From: Mallotus nudiflorus
Lineage: Eukaryota; Streptophyta; Magnoliopsida; Malpighiales; Euphorbiaceae
NCBI GenBank assembly: GCA_947683625.1
Contig: CANTUR010000822.1
Coordinates: 351,855 to 415,854 of the forward strand
Direction of reading: 5' to 3'
DNA: 64,000 bases
Shown: positions 1 through 13,160 of the stretch, one piece after another
How the letters are laid out: the number at the start of each line of letters is the position of its first letter
Position numbering within the stretch: the stretch's first letter is position 1
The notes under the pieces: generated by a model
Told to the model about the DNA's origin: nothing
The model's database searches: none
The model's input: the letters and a program-made list of their open reading frames with translations, nothing else
Position numbers and translations under genes: made by a program

Positions 1-745
1 GAAGTTGAAGAATTTTGCATTTGTTCTTCAGAGAACATAAAATTGAGATTGACAAAATGAAAAAAAACGTCTTCCCCAAATTGATTGATTGTGGTTTGTG
101 GAAATACCCTGGAACACATTCAGAAAATAAATAGTGAATAACCATCAGAACATCTTGAAATTGCAGCCTTCCAGTTCCGGCTACAAAGCAGGGCAATTCC
201 TCATCCCATCTGCCTTGCAGATTAGGGACAGACACACCATTACAAACGGAATAATACAAAAAAGGAACAAAATGGCCAATGAGAATTGAATCACTGGGCA
301 CTGAAATTTTAATTCAGGTCCAATGTAAGCAACTGACACACGAACTTGTGCTCAAAACAATGGCATAGCAAAAATCAAATTTAACAATTCCCTCCGTTGC
401 ACAGCTTACATCTTCTACAGATACAAAACAATCCCAAGGACTGAAAACAGAAATTTCAGGGCACTAAGGGTTAAATTAATTTTGCTATTTTGGTTCACCT
501 ATTGCTTTTATAGTTCTATCTCTGAAGGTAACAATTAATAAAATACATGAGTCCGCATGGTTAGCTGAGGAGCTCCATTTGAAGAGTCAAGGTTTTGCTA
601 AAATTTGCAGGAAAGATGGCCACTTTAAGCAATGTAATTGTTTGTGCTCGGAAGCTATCATATCCTTGAATTAATGGGTTGAACTGCGTAAAAGCTGGCA
701 ACGAGTTGAACTGCGTAAAAGCTGGCAACGACTCTTTTAAGGGGA
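1..745. other. PRMT6 3' UTR and downstream sequence
   Basis: No coding exon was found here. The part next to position 746 is presumably 3' UTR of the minus-strand PRMT6 gene, whose stop codon is at 746-748. The sequence is AT-rich and unremarkable apart from the tandem duplication at 678-731. No poly(A) site could be fixed with confidence. Confidence 0.5.
678..731. repeat. 27-bp perfect tandem duplication, two copies
   Basis: Two back-to-back copies of a 27-bp unit (678-704 and 705-731) each begin gttgaactgcg and end ggcaacga. They lie 14 bp past the PRMT6 stop codon, so in the 3' UTR and outside the protein. Perfect identity suggests a recent duplication. Confidence 0.9.
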
Positions 746-3700
746 TCACCTCATTACAGTCTCTTTTACAAAGGACCGACCACCAGAGCTGCAAGAGCAA
801 ACATCAGAAAAACATTCAGCAAGGGGTAATTATATATGTATACGCTAAATTCATTTTCACTATGAAAAAAGAAATGAATTGATTATCTTAAACAAATTTG
901 CCAACTCACGTGTATTCAAGGTGAATATTCATGAAACGACGGTTTTCTTTGCTTTGTGATAGTGTTACTGAACCTTCAATGAGTTGATCTTGCACCACCT
1001 CTATTGGGTCGTAGAAGTAGATCACTGTCTGCAAAATGTAATTCAGTTTAGCAGTTAATTTAATCACCAGAAGCAGAAGGTAAAAGATTCTTAATAAACT
1101 AGCAAGTTTTCAGCTAAATTGCCCAACAGCAAACAAAGAACTCTATCAACAGCTGGATTTGATTACATAACAGAGCTTAAAAACAACATAAACTATACAT
1201 TGCAATTTGTAATGTGCATGTTTCTGTGCTGCCAACATATAATAAGAGAACACAAAGCTTAGCAATGAGAGCATGAAAATGCAAATACCTGTTGCCAGTG
1301 TGTAGGTGGGTCCTCAGGTGCAGTGGACAGCACAAGTGCATCATTTGGATTTGTCCTTTTCTTACTCTGATTCCCATCTACTGGATGATTGTTTCCATAA
1401 GCATTTATAGGAGACGTTGTAGGCCCAGAGAATTCAACATCAAACCAAAAGGCAAACCCATGCAATGGAGCTGGAATTTACAGAAACATAAGACCATGTG
1501 CGTAGAAAACAATAGTAAAAGGGACATGAATGGCCAAAATCTGTTAAAGAAGAAAATGTGATAAAAGCAACATAATTGAAATGGCAAAAGCTCTGACAGC
1601 TTAACTGTTGAAGTGGATGCTAGATGATAGTAAGATTGAGTTAGAGCGAGAAAAAAAAATCCAGTGTCCTGAATTGCTTTTTTATTGAAAAAAATATATC
1701 CCCTATGCTGGGTGTACTAATGTGAAAAATGATCAAGTCCCAGATGTGGGTATAGTACTTTGTTTATTGTTCTGCAGCAATCTGATAATAATTCTTGCTG
1801 AGGTGAATGAGAGTTCATTTATTAGTGAGAAGCAGAAGAGAAAATCGACCTCTCATCATTGATTGGAACTTATATCTTGTTGAAACGGATTCCAGCTCAT
1901 GAATTTGAATTGTATAGCAGTCCACAAGCTTGACCTGCAACCAATATCCAAATTTAAAGCTATGATCACATTTCATGACCTGGACATGTACAATGTAAGA
2001 GTGTATCATAAAGGACTCAATGAATGACTAGTTCGCCCTATATAAAAATCAGGAGACTCACCACATGTGGCCATGTCAAAACATTCTCACCCGAGATTGT
2101 CTCCACAGATGGTTCTTCAAATGCACATTGTTTTGCTAATGGCATCATGGCAGACACTGCATCCAATAATTATTGAGAACAAAATCCTTGGTGTCATATC
2201 AAGTCCACATCTAAACATGTACATGGAAAATGAACATAACCTACTCTTATAATATTTGAGAAACTTATGTATGTTCATACTCACTATCAATACCATACAC
2301 ATTGCGCCAAAAATCTACACTTTGAGCATATCTATCAGGATGTGTGACAGGTGCCATGTACAGCTGCAGGCAGTAATTGTTAGAAATCAGCATCGTATAC
2401 ATAGTGCTAGCCCCTCAACATGATAAAAATTGAAATTTCACATGTCGACTTTAACACAAGGTTTAACTTGATGACACATTATTCTTGCATTGGAAAATTG
2501 AACTCTAAATTGGAAGACAGCAAGAAATGCATTTCAATATTACTATAGTAAAGATCAAGACTAAATACAAAACAAGCATGAAAGAAAGTTTACCGTTGCA
2601 TGTGATGGCAGAATAATTCCTCCACGTTTTAGCCATCTATCCCTGGCAGTGATAACACTTCCTAGCATGCTCTAAAATTTAGGAAATAGCAATTTTCAAC
2701 ATATATATAGTTTTCCTTTTCTTGGAGGGTTAAGGGTGAGGAATTGTTATCTTTCTTAAAAAATTGATATATAAGGACATGTACAAGTCTTAATCTACTA
2801 TCTAGAAGCAGCAGAGATATGAATAAACATTAATATAGATATTAATACTGCAATTTTGATAATAACCTCATACAAAAGCATGTAGCCCATCCACTCCGAA
2901 ACTATAACATCAACTTCCTCATCAATTTCAACGTCCTGCAGAGATTATTTATATTCAGGTAAAAAGTAGAGCAAACGAATGAGTACCAAACAAAAAATGT
3001 GTTTCTATTGCTAATTATCTATCCCTCAAAGTTTGTAATTTTAGATAACCTCGTCAACAGAAAAAAAAAAAATTTTCCTTGTACAAGAGGAGACTTTGTT
3101 GCAAAAAGCCAAGACCTCTAACTCTGCCTTCACTAACTCATTGCACACTGTGAAGCAATAAACACATAGTTTTCCCAATTCACAGTCATATATGCTCAAA
3201 ACTACCCTTGTTATGCATCAACAAGCTCATGCATTTGACGAGTGGCCCAGCTTACCAAGCCAGAACAACATTTAAGGAGCACTAAAAATCATATGTAATG
3301 CAGTTCACTGGCATTCTCAAAACAGAAAAGGAAAGATTATATTACACTATTGCTTACTGAACAGTGAACACCAATGTAGAAAAAGCTAGGGATTGATGGT
3401 CTGTAAAATTATGTAAGAGCTGAAAGAAAGTTGTAGTTTGCACACAAACATTGGTAGCTAGGTCCAATTCACTAATCTTGGCTGTCACTTTTATATAGGT
3501 AAGTAATCCCCACTACTACTAATTTTCTTAATTGCATCTGATAAAATATATGGAATGCCCAAATGCCCATTATATCAAAGATAATCTAAATCGATCTAGC
3601 AAGCAAATTAGCTCAGTTGTTCCTAAACACTCAACCTCATGTGACTATGCAATTATTTTAGGATAATTGAAACTTAGAAATAGATTATGACAGCCCCTTC

Positions 3701-5721
3701 CAGAGCATAGGTGTCATATCTGCTAGTGTAGAGAAACCCACCTCAACTCGTCCATGTAATACAATGACCTTGTCAGATAAATTATTTGCTTTCACAACTT
3801 CATTTGCCTGCACAAATAAATAGCAAAATCAATTCCAACCAAAAGTCCATATTGACTCTCTTTACAAGTCTCAAATTTCAAAGTAAGGAAAGGGAAATGG
3901 AATATCAATTTCAAAACAAAAACCCCTCATAGCTAGCAGTGCCAGCTAGAAACAGTGAACCAAACAAAACAGTTTGGAACCCCAAACTTTTCTCTAACTC
4001 TATTAGTTAAGTTTGGTAGGACACTTTAAGATCTAGTTGTGAAATTTATGCATGATTTTAAGCTGAATATGCACGAAACTCATCTCACCATGTAGCTTTT
4101 ACCATTTTTCATAATCCATTTTATAACAGATTGACTTTTCTCATTTTTGAAACACTAGTATTTTCTTCTTTCCTTAAGAGCATTGAAATTGTGTATAAAA
4201 TGAGGTCATCCCAAATGGCCATTTTTTCATGAGAGCAGAAAATAGTTCCTTAACTCAACTTAAGCCACATAGAAAGTTCCAACCAAGTTAATAAAATGGT
4301 GAATAGCCAATGTTAGAGAGAGAGCTACAGAGATACAGTACCTGCACTGCAATATCACTTGCATCCACAGCATATACCTGGCAGAAAATATAATTTGAAG
4401 TGTGATAAATAATGGTAGTAGTACAATGCTAAAAGTACACCATCTTATGAAAAGAAAAAAAAAGGTCCTTTCTTTGAATGATACAAAATGCACAGGTTTA
4501 TTTCCAGAGAGAATAAGATTTTGGAAATAACTGAATTGACTTCATGACTTCATAACAAGGAAACCTAAACTTCATAAATTGTCCCAAAATTGCACAAGGC
4601 TGCATGATATATGATGATCCAGGAACAAAATATTCTGCCAACAAAAAATTTGAATATAGTATAGAAACATTGGAAAGCACCAGCTTCTAGATAGCTTACT
4701 CGTTTTGCCCCAGCCTGTGCACAAAATATGGAAAGAATTCCCGTGCCACAGCCAACATCCACAACAACCTGAAAAAATGTTCAAACAAAAGGAAGAGGAT
4801 TCAATTGGCTAAGAGGTTCTTCACATAAGCAACGCCATAAAACTCAGCAGTAATGTCAAGGGGAAAATTGGTCCTTTTATGACAATGTTTTCACCTCATA
4901 TTAAGCATGTGCATTTCATTAATTCATCGAATATGTGACATCATAAATCTTACTGGAACAGAACTAGAACCCAGTTCCATTTAGTGTTTAAGCCAAGTCT
5001 GGATTTAAAGTAAATATTCAAGCAACATAAGTTTGAATTTAGAAAAAAAGAAGGCAGATGACTGAAATTTTCACAACAATAACATTACTTTGCCTTCAAT
5101 GTAACTCTGATGCTGCATGATTGCGGCCCTATAAGTCTCTGTTCGTACACGATCCTGTATAGATTTTTTCAATAAGACAAAAAAAAAAATCCCCAAATCC
5201 AAAGTAGTCAGTTAATAATAAGATACTGTGACAAGCAAAAGAAAAACTCCCGCAGAAAAGGCAGCAGTCAACCAAGAAGAACGAAAAAGAAAAAATCTAA
5301 ACAGACAATTGTGAGAAGAAGAAGAAAAAGAAGAGACCTTGATCATCTCTTCATGGATACCAACATGAGCATAGGAATGAAAGTATGCCATATCGAAATC
5401 AGTGCAAGGAGTGACTTTCTCCTGCTGCTCCTGTGTAGAAACCCTAAACCCATCTGTATGGTCGCGAGAGCGAGGTCCACGAGCACCTCTTCGGACTCGT
5501 TCGCGGTGACTGGTGGGAACTCGTTGCTGTTGATTGAGGTAGCCATTACTGCCACCGGAAGCTGAATACATAGTTGTGTTTTGTTGAGCTACTATTGACA
5601 ACAAAGCTGCCGCTGCTACTGCTGCTGCTGCGCCACTGGAAGAGAAGCAATGCTGAGCGCTGGAGCTGAAGCCCCCAGTTTCCTTTCCTTTCCTTTCCTT
5701 TGATTTGCTTTCCTTTCCCAC
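746..5721 (-). CDS. PRMT6: Protein arginine N-methyltransferase PRMT6 (13 exons)
   Basis: S-adenosylmethionine-dependent arginine methyltransferase, expected to be nuclear. Exons on the minus strand: 5338-5721, 5089-5154, 4700-4768, 4342-4377, 3742-3807, 2867-2935, 2594-2671, 2285-2363, 2062-2156, 1850-1934, 1289-1470, 910-1028, 746-788. All introns are GT-AG and phases join without a break, giving 456 aa. Visible motifs: the N-terminal HSYAHVGIHEEM helix (exon 1 end), SAM-binding motif I VDVGCGTGILS (about 153-163), the double-E loop SEWMGYMLLYE (220-230) and the THW loop (399-401). The first ATG is doubtful: the segment behind it is an AAAGG-type microsatellite followed by a GCA run. A second Met at codon 51 (5569-5571) gives 406 aa and may be the true start. 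A Tat-like retrotransposon begins 165 bp upstream of the first ATG. Exons were placed by splice consensus and the family pattern; no frame break was seen. Confidence 0.95.
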
Positions 5722-5886
5722 CTCGCAACGCTACCGTTTTCGTTTTGTTTGCAATGGGCGTGGGTCTATCCGCACCCGAAAACCCGCTCCAATTTTCTTT
5801 TTCTCGTCATTATTAATATGTTATAATTAATTTTGGTCAATAGCTTAATTATTCTCTCTCTTGAGTAATTTTTTTCATATATATAT
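5722..5886. promoter_or_regulatory. Residual PRMT6 upstream region before the retrotransposon
   Basis: Only 165 bp separate the first PRMT6 ATG from the 5' LTR of the Tat-like element. The gene-proximal part is fairly GC-rich; the distal part is AT-rich and ends in the TATAT target site (5882-5886). No clear TATA box serving PRMT6 was seen. Any more distant promoter elements would now lie about 14.6 kb away beyond the insertion. Confidence 0.4.
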
Positions 5887-6285
5887 TGATACCCCACATA
5901 TATATTCTGTATAATTAAGATTTTTATTTCCTAATTACTCGGAAAGGGAAGACAATTAAAGATATTTAAGAAAAGATTATTTATGCAAAAGACTCCCGAA
6001 ATAAGAAGGAATATTCTTCTAATTGGTCTAAGACTCCTATGAAAAAAGGAATCATACTCCTCTTAGGTTTAAGTATTACTATCACTATAAATAGGAGCTC
6101 ATATCCTTCATTCTCATTCATTCAATTCTCTGATATTCTTATTATTCTCATTCTCTCTCTAAATTCCTCTATACACTATAACTTACGCTTCAGAGGGTTT
6201 ATAGGGATCCTCCCCACCTCTCACTTTACCCTTTATTGACCACTTGCAGGGTTCCAGCTCAAGAGTTCTGGAAAGTAAGTTATTA
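5887..6285 (+). repeat. 5' LTR of the Tat-like element
   Basis: Matches 20117-20522 along its whole length, including a TATA box, the segment agggtttatagggatcctcc and the end with gttccagctcaagagttctg. It starts TGATACC; its end TTATTA has lost the terminal CA kept in the 3' LTR. The substitutions between the copies indicate an old insertion. Confidence 0.85.
6086..6093 (+). promoter_or_regulatory. LTR TATA box
   Basis: TATAAATA inside cactataaatagg, kept at the same place in the 3' LTR (20322-20329). Probable U3 promoter of the Tat-like element. It points away from PRMT6. Confidence 0.6.
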
Positions 6286-6287
6286 AG

Positions 6288-6304
6288 TGGCGCTGTCTGT
6301 GGAA
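6288..6304 (+). other. Primer-binding site of the Tat-like element
   Basis: TGGCGCTGTCTGTGG begins 2 nt after the 5' LTR. The TGGCGC start is typical of plant Tat/Athila-type primer sites. I cannot assign the tRNA with certainty. Confidence 0.6.
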
Positions 6305-6724
6305 ACTCTTGGGAAAAAGTTATTCATACATTTGCCAAATTGAGACGTTAACGCTTTGACTTCCATCCCACCACTATGCTCAACTCTTGACACTCACACC
6401 AACCTCTTTATCCCTATTCCTCTAATCACTCTAACATCACCTCTCCTAATGTCGATACCTCTAGCCACTTTCCCATATATCGAACCTTCATCTAGTAATA
6501 TGCACATTCCTCTTGGAAATACCTAGGGGTGGCCAGCTCTCGACACCAACTTCCCATATTATGCCCCCTTGCAACATCATCATTGACCTATACATTTTGT
6601 ACCTTTTTTAAATCTAATAGAAACACCAACTATAACTATGCCCAACCTAAACACCGTGACTCAAACACTCAACCTCACCTCAATAAATAAAGAAGCAATG
6701 ATACAAAACATAATGTAGCAATAA

Positions 6725-7900
6725 TTGAATACCTTGATTCAAAGGAGCAACCCTAGACCAACTAACATAGAAAATACCACACCTCTGAAATTGCCCGGAG
6801 GGAGCAGAGGAAAAAGTAAAGCTCTAGAAGGAAAATTCAGCTCCACAATTTCGGCTTTTGATGATTCAAAATTAACCCTAAAGGTTAAAGAGGTTATACA
6901 CAAAGCCCACATGAGATCGAGGAAGGAAGATGAATATGTTATAGAAGGTAGAATGCCCTTCATAAAGAGGATAATCCAGACAGAAATCTCAACCAAGTTC
7001 AGGATGCCTCAACTGGATTAATATGATGGAACTAGAGATCTCGTCAACCATGTATCCTCATTTAGAACATGAATGTTGCTCCATAATATAAATGATAGCA
7101 TCATGTGCAGAGTTTTCCCAAGCACACTCATGAAGAATGCTAAAAAATAGTTTCACTAGCTTCTTAAGAACTTCGTCACTTTTTTTAAAGACCTGATAGA
7201 GAAGTTCTGAACTAGATTCATCACCAATATTCCTCCAACCAAAAACATCAATGACCTCTGAATGTGCAGGAAAAAGGTTGATGAATCACTATAAAGTTAC
7301 TTAGATCAGTTTAATAAAATGCTTATGCAAATAAAAAAATCTTGTAGATGAAGTTGCTATCGAAGCCCTCAAGAATGGCACCAGACTCGAAAAACTCAAA
7401 GACAAGATAATAACAAAAGAACTTGGCACTTTCACAGAGATGATGGCCATGGCAGTCAAAATGATAAAAATGGATAAAAACAGAAGGATGCGAAGGGAGA
7501 AAGAAAAAGCACTAGCTAGAGAAGAGAGGTAGAAGAGTAAGCTTCTCACGAATAAACTTTAGAAATCTAGTGGAAAATTTTGAAAAGGAAGCCAATAGAT
7601 ACACACTTTTAAATACCTCTAGATCTAGGATCCTCATGTAGGTTAGACAAAATGGGGTGGGAATTATCCCAGCTAAAAGAATAAGCCCGAACTGAAGAGC
7701 TGCACAAAATAAAGGACATTATTACCAGTATCACTAGGATTATAGGCACGACACTGAGGCCTGCAAAGAATTAAAAAAATGTCATAGAAAGACTAGTGCA
7801 GAACAGCAAACTCAGCAACTTCACTAACATATCCAGAGGTACAAGGAATCCAAATGTACAAGGACGAGACCGACTATAACCAAAGAAGGCCTAAACCAAA
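6725..7900 (+). pseudogene. Broken gag of the Tat-like element
   Basis: The clearest piece is an open stretch at 6725-7021 ending in FRMPQLD, followed after a stop by YDGTRD and NHVSSFRT, the usual start of the plant retrotransposon gag core. Later pieces in shifting frames encode basic, Lys/Arg-rich segments. No intact zinc knuckle was found. Stops and frameshifts are scattered through it, so no Gag can be made. Confidence 0.75.
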
Positions 7901-7999
7901 CCGGCTGGGGTTATTAACATGATAGTCATAGGAGAGAACGCTAAGAAGAGACCTAAAAGAAGCTAGGGAGAAAGACCGGCCCTCAAAAAAAAAGAGGTC

Positions 8000-8480
8000 A
8001 TTACGTTTGATTCTAAGGATGGAGAGCATGTTTAGCACCCACACAATGACGGCTTAGTGGTAAGTCAATACATTAATAATTATCTAGTGAAGAGGTTACT
8101 AGTTGACAACGGGAGTGCCATCAACGCACTGTCTGAGAATGCTTACAAAGTAATGGGAGGTTCCATCACTAACCTTAAAACTACCTAAAATCCCATTACA
8201 AGCTTCTGCGGAGGAACCATACAACTGATGGGAATTATAAAACTAAGTCTGGAATTCAAAAATCGGGGCATTAAAGAAACGAAAGTCATTAAAGCCCTAT
8301 TCAATATAGTGGATCTCCCATTGGCATATAACGACATCATAGGATGACCAGCACTTTATGAAACCAATGCAGTCATAAGTATCTGACACCTCACCTTGAA
8401 GATTCTAATTGAAGGTAGAACTCCTACAATCCATGGAGATCAGCACATGGCTAAGCAATACTACCAGATGGCAATCAAAC
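8000..8480 (+). pseudogene. Retropepsin remnant of the Tat-like element
   Basis: An aspartic-protease active-site motif LLVDNGSAIN lies near 8096-8125, with flanking segments such as INNYLVKRL and YNDIIG that fit a Tat-type protease. The frame is interrupted by several stops. It would have matured the Gag-Pol polyprotein and is now inactive. Confidence 0.7.
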
Positions 8481-8699
8481 CTCAGACGAAAGCATTCCCC
8501 CTAGATACTTTCTGAACCAATCTATAACACTCAGACATTACAAATTACTACTGGGAAGACAGTAAAGATCGATAATAAACTTGACTCTAAAACTAAGTAA
8601 GGAATAAGTGAAGTCCTTACCAAGCACTTGGGAGGTTTTGCCTCTCGAGCATCAGAGATAACTGGGATGGATCCTCAAATTGCCTCACAAAGCTTGAAC

Positions 8700-9400
8700 A
8701 TCAGATCAAGAGTGAAGCCAGTGATCCAAAAGAAATAAACTTTTACATACGAGAGGCAGAAGATAATTGCCAAAGAAATAAAGAAGTCACTAAAAGACAG
8801 ATTCATAAAAAAGGTTACCCACTCGGAATGGGTAGCCAACGTGGTGCTAGTAAAGGAATCAAACGACAAGTACAAGATATGTGTAGACTATACTAACTTT
8901 AATCGAGCATACCCCAAGGATAGCTACCACCTACCAACAATTGACCAGCTAGTAGACTCCACTGTCGGCCATGGTCTATACAGTTTTGTAGACGCAGCAC
9001 AAGGATATCACTATATACTAATAAAAGAAGAAGATTAAGAGAAAACATCCTTCATCACCCATAAAGGTCTTTACTGCTATAAGGTAATGCCCTTTGGGTT
9101 AAAGAATGCTGGAGCCATATATCAGAGGATGATGCACCATGTACTCTGATACCATATCAAGAGAAATGTGGAAGTATACATGGATGACATTATTATCAAA
9201 AGCAAGTATACAAATCAACACCTCGCGAATCTGGATTAGGTCCTTCAATTGCTAAGCAAGTCCAGGATAAAGCTGAATCTGAAAAAGTACATCTTCGAAG
9301 TCAAGGTAGGAAAATTCCTAGGGTTCATGATATCCCACAGAGCTATTGAGGCCAACCCAAAATAGATGAAAGTTATTCTTAACATGAAAGCTCCATGAAC
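8700..9400 (+). pseudogene. Reverse transcriptase remnant of the Tat-like element
   Basis: Recognisable RT blocks in order: KICVDYTNFNRAYPKD, YSFVDAAQGYH, MPFGLKNAGA and the catalytic YMDD (9177-9188). The longest open piece is 8841-9038. The RT blocks stay in one frame with in-frame stops between them, and the frame shifts before the RNase H domain. Inactive. Confidence 0.85.
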
Positions 9401-10315
9401 TATTAAAGCTAAATGGTATGATCACGACTTTGGGGTGTTTCATCTCTTACTCGGCTAAGCGGTGCCTACCATTATTCCAAACTTTAAAAAATTCTAAGAA
9501 ATTTGTTTGGACGAAAGATTGTCAGACAACTTTTGAAGATATTAAAAAATTAATATCCTCCCCACTTCTGCTCAGTAGGCTGGTCTTAGAGGAAATGTTG
9601 TACTTATACTTTTCAATGGGCCCAGAATGCATAGCCTCGGTACTAGTAAGGGAGGAAGGGGGCCAGCAAAGCCCAGTGTATTATGTTAGCAAAATACTTT
9701 GAGGATTAGAGCTTCGATACCCAAAACTGGATAAATTGGCCATGGTCGTCGTCTATGCATCCCGGAAGCTCAGGCACTACTTTCAAGCTCATCCTATTAT
9801 TGTAAGAACTAGCTTCCCTTTGTGAAAAATATTACAAAGACCTAAGACTTCAGGTAGATTAGTTCAATGGTCAATATTACTCGGAGAATTCAACATCGAC
9901 TATAAGTCTTGTCAATAGGTGAAAACTCAAGTATTAGCATATTTTGTTCAAGAGATAATACTAAAAGATCTCACCATCACCAGTGCACCAGAGTGGAAGC
10001 TCTATGTTGATGAGACATCCTCTGCTCAAGGATTCGATGTTGGGATCATCCTCAAAGGACCACATAAAGTTCTTATCAGATATGCAATTCGAATAAAGTA
10101 TAATATAACCAATAACGTTGTGGAGTATGAGGTGCTTATCATAGGATTAAAGTTAGTTATCGAAGTCAAAGCCGAGCTGAGCATCTCAAGATACACTCAG
10201 ACTCTCAATTGGTAGTAAACCAGGTCTAAGGGACATTCCAAATTAAGGATTCGAGCATCACCATATATGTTAGGAAAGTCATGCAACTCCTGAAAAAGAT
10301 TGAGCAAGACAGGGG
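9400..10315 (+). pseudogene. RNase H plus first part of second RNase H, Tat-like element
   Basis: Open pieces at 9418-9702 and 9919-10215. The first holds the Ty3/gypsy RNase H (CLPLFQTLKN, LLSRLVLEEMLYLY). The second holds WKLYVDETSSAQG and NNVVEYEVLIIGLKL, the pattern of the additional archaeal-type RNase H found in the Tat lineage. This second domain is the best lineage marker in the element. It is cut at 10315 by the solo LTR and resumes at 11837. Confidence 0.8.
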
Positions 10316-11836
10316 TGTTGGGGTTTCGTGATACAAATGCAGCAAAAAATTAAAATTTTATCATGTTCCCAAACCTGGATCCATGTAATTTGACTACTTG
10401 ATTAAATATAGAGTTTCAAGAATCTCATCAAAATGCAGAAGAGGCAAGATTTTCTGAAAGGATGAGAGGAGGTTCACACCGGTGACACCTTACCTCGAGC
10501 TTTTTGCTTTAGTTGTTCGGATTAAGACATCTCCAAAAGGATGCATCCTCTATACGTATCCACATGAACAACCCTTCACAAAACAAATTGGAGTGTGTGT
10601 TAGCAACCTTCTTGATTGTCTCACAAATCAAGAACAAAAGAAAAACTCTATGTTTTTTTTCTAGGAAGAGAGAAAACCATTTTTGGAGGTAGGTAAAAAT
10701 AAAACTATTAAACCCTAAAAAATATAATATATTTATAGACTCCAAATTAGGGTTTCACCTACTAAAAACCTTTTTGGTAATTTCCATTTATTACATTCTG
10801 ATTTTGTTTTAAAAATAAATCAGAAATAATATCTTATTTATTTATTTATTTAAAATAACATTTATCTTAAATAAATAAAATACTTTAATTATTTATTTTC
10901 ATAGAGTTTATATTGGGCTTATTAAACCCATAATCATTTTGGGCTTATTCTAAGTGTGTGACCCTGTAGGTTCACATAACATTGGCAGCGGGCCTAAATC
11001 TCTATTTAGGCCTACAAGTCATAAGTAGCCTCTAGTAAGACATTATGACTACCCAAGTCATGTGAAGTCAATAATCCGACATAACCTAAGTACAGTGAAT
11101 TTTATCGTCCCTTTATTATATGATATCTTAATTGAATATAAGGCATAGAATGTCATCCTTATATAGTTCAATATTCTAACTTGATTCTAAGTAGACTGAA
11201 AATGATAAATCTTTATCAATTTATTTCAGTATAGCCATGTATTTTCCTTCAGTCTATCTTATCAAGGGGCCCATAGATATCTTTCTCATATTAATGAGGG
11301 ATAAATTCCTTCTAAATCACTCACATAACTAATTTCATATCCAACAACATCCTATCTAATCGTCCGGTTAAAGATAATGTTAGAATGTGTCATAATATAA
11401 AATAGCTATGTAGAAACCCATGATGATTTCAAGGTCAAATGATCGAAATAAAATTACTGTGATGAGAAATACTTATAACAATATTCTATGCAGTATTCTC
11501 ATAGTGGGTCAATCCAGTACATGATCTCTCATCATGTACCTATGAGTTGACTTAATATCTCATATTCATCATTAGTAAAACATAGCCATCAGTCAACATC
11601 ATACTACCCTTAATACTTTAACATTTATATAATTAATAAATGGCTAAGGATAATTAGAATAGAACTTTTATTTTAATCTAAGGGTTTTACTATCAAGTCA
11701 CATACTTGATGGCCTTAATAAGAATTAACCATTCATATAATTATCATAAAATCAAATGCTAATGAAATATCTCTTTATTAATAAATAAGAAAGTCAATGC
11801 ATAATCAAATGATTGACCTAATGCATATCACTAACA
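10316..11836 (-). mobile_element. Solo LTR, probably Copia-type, nested in the Tat-like pol
   Basis: A 1521-bp insertion with TGTTG...TAACA ends, flanked by the direct repeat AGGGG (10311-10315 and 11837-11841). It splits the second RNase H of the host element: KVMQLLKKIEQD lies to the left and TWEIMQIPRNKN to the right. On the minus strand it has a TATA box (CTATAAATATATT, near 10725-10737) about two-thirds along, so the LTR points minus. It carries no coding domain and has no partner LTR, so it is a solo LTR. The superfamily assignment rests only on general appearance. Confidence 0.85.
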
Positions 11837-13160
11837 AGGGGACGTGGGAAATAATGCAGATACCTCGAAATAAAAACTTGAAAGCCAATATCTTGGCCAA
11901 GTTAACAACCAAAGACAATCAGACATTCAAAGACATGGAGCTCATTGAAGCACTGACAAGATCCAGTATCGAAGATCCAGACATCTTGGAGATACAGGAA
12001 AGCCCAGAATGGATAAAGTCGATCATCCAATATCTCATAAATGGGACACTCCCAAAAGATAAATTAAAAGCTAGAAAGCTAAAGATGAAGGCAACCCACT
12101 ACTCTATACTTCACGGAGAAATCTACAAAAGATCCCTCTTACACCTATGGTCTATATGTGTATCCTTAGAATAAGGAAACTACATACTCAAGGAAATCCA
12201 TGAAGGCATTTGTAGAGTGCAAGAATTATATTATATGTTAATTAGGAAAGCACTACTGTAAGGATACTATTGGCCCACCATGTCTAGGGATGCTCATAAG
12301 CTAACTCAGGAATGCCATAAATGCCAACAGTTTGCTCGTCTCAACTATAAGCCCTCCAACCCTCAACATCCGATTGGTAGCCCCTGGCCCTTCATAGTGT
12401 GGGGAATAGATATCCTAGGTCCCTTCCTAACCTCCACATTATAAAAGAAATTCTTGATTGTGGCCATAGACCATTTCACTAAATAGGTAGAAGTGGAAGC
12501 TATACCGACCATCAGCGAAGCCCAAATCAAACACTTCTTCTGGAGAGAAATCAACTATAGGTTTAGAATACCACACACCCTGATCACGGACAATGGGAAA
12601 TAGTTTGATAATAAGAAGTTCAAAAGGTTCTGCTTTGACTTTAGAATAAAACTTCATTTTAACTTGATAGCCCACCCATAGAAAAATGGACAAATAAAAG
12701 TCACCAATAGGATTATTATGCAAGGACTGAAGAAGAGGCTCGATGAAAATAAGGGAAATTGGGTCAAAAAGCTCAATAATGTTATATGGGCTTATAGGAC
12801 TACATCCAGATCATCCACAAAAGAAACACCATTCAGGCTAACTTATGGAATGGACACAGTAATACCAGTAGAAATTGGGTCGCCAAGTTATCAGGTCAGT
12901 AGAGAATTGGATCAAGACATCAACAATATTAATACTTATATATGCTTGGGTTTATTAGAAGAAAGAAGAGAATGGGCATCCGTCATTGCAGAGGCACATA
13001 AGACGAAGATAGCACAATATCATTTCCTATGCATCCACCTAAAACAGTACAAGATAGGACACTGGGTGCTCAAAAGGGCAGACATTAGCAAGGGCAATTC
13101 CGGTACCGGCAAACTTGGACCCAATTGGGAAGGCCCTTATCAGATTTCAGAATGAACATC
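11837..13160 (+). pseudogene. Rest of second RNase H and integrase, Tat-like element
   Basis: Starts with TWEIMQIPRNKN and LAKL (end of the second RNase H). Integrase follows: CHKCQQFAR (zinc region), WGIDILGPF, ITDNGK, the NGQ block near 12680, and an open piece at 12718-13155 with FRLTYGMDTVIPVEIGSPSY and the terminal GPNWEGPYQISE. Several core stops sit where Gln or Trp is expected, which fits C-to-T or G-to-A decay. Confidence 0.85.

Noticed and set aside
5311..5565. Plus-strand ORF opposite PRMT6 exon 1
   Set aside because: Shadow of the real exon on the other strand. No plant family resemblance.
10316..11836. The insertion in the Tat-like pol as an intron or a complete element
   Set aside because: TG...CA-type ends and the AGGGG duplication identify an insertion. 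No coding domain or second LTR is present.
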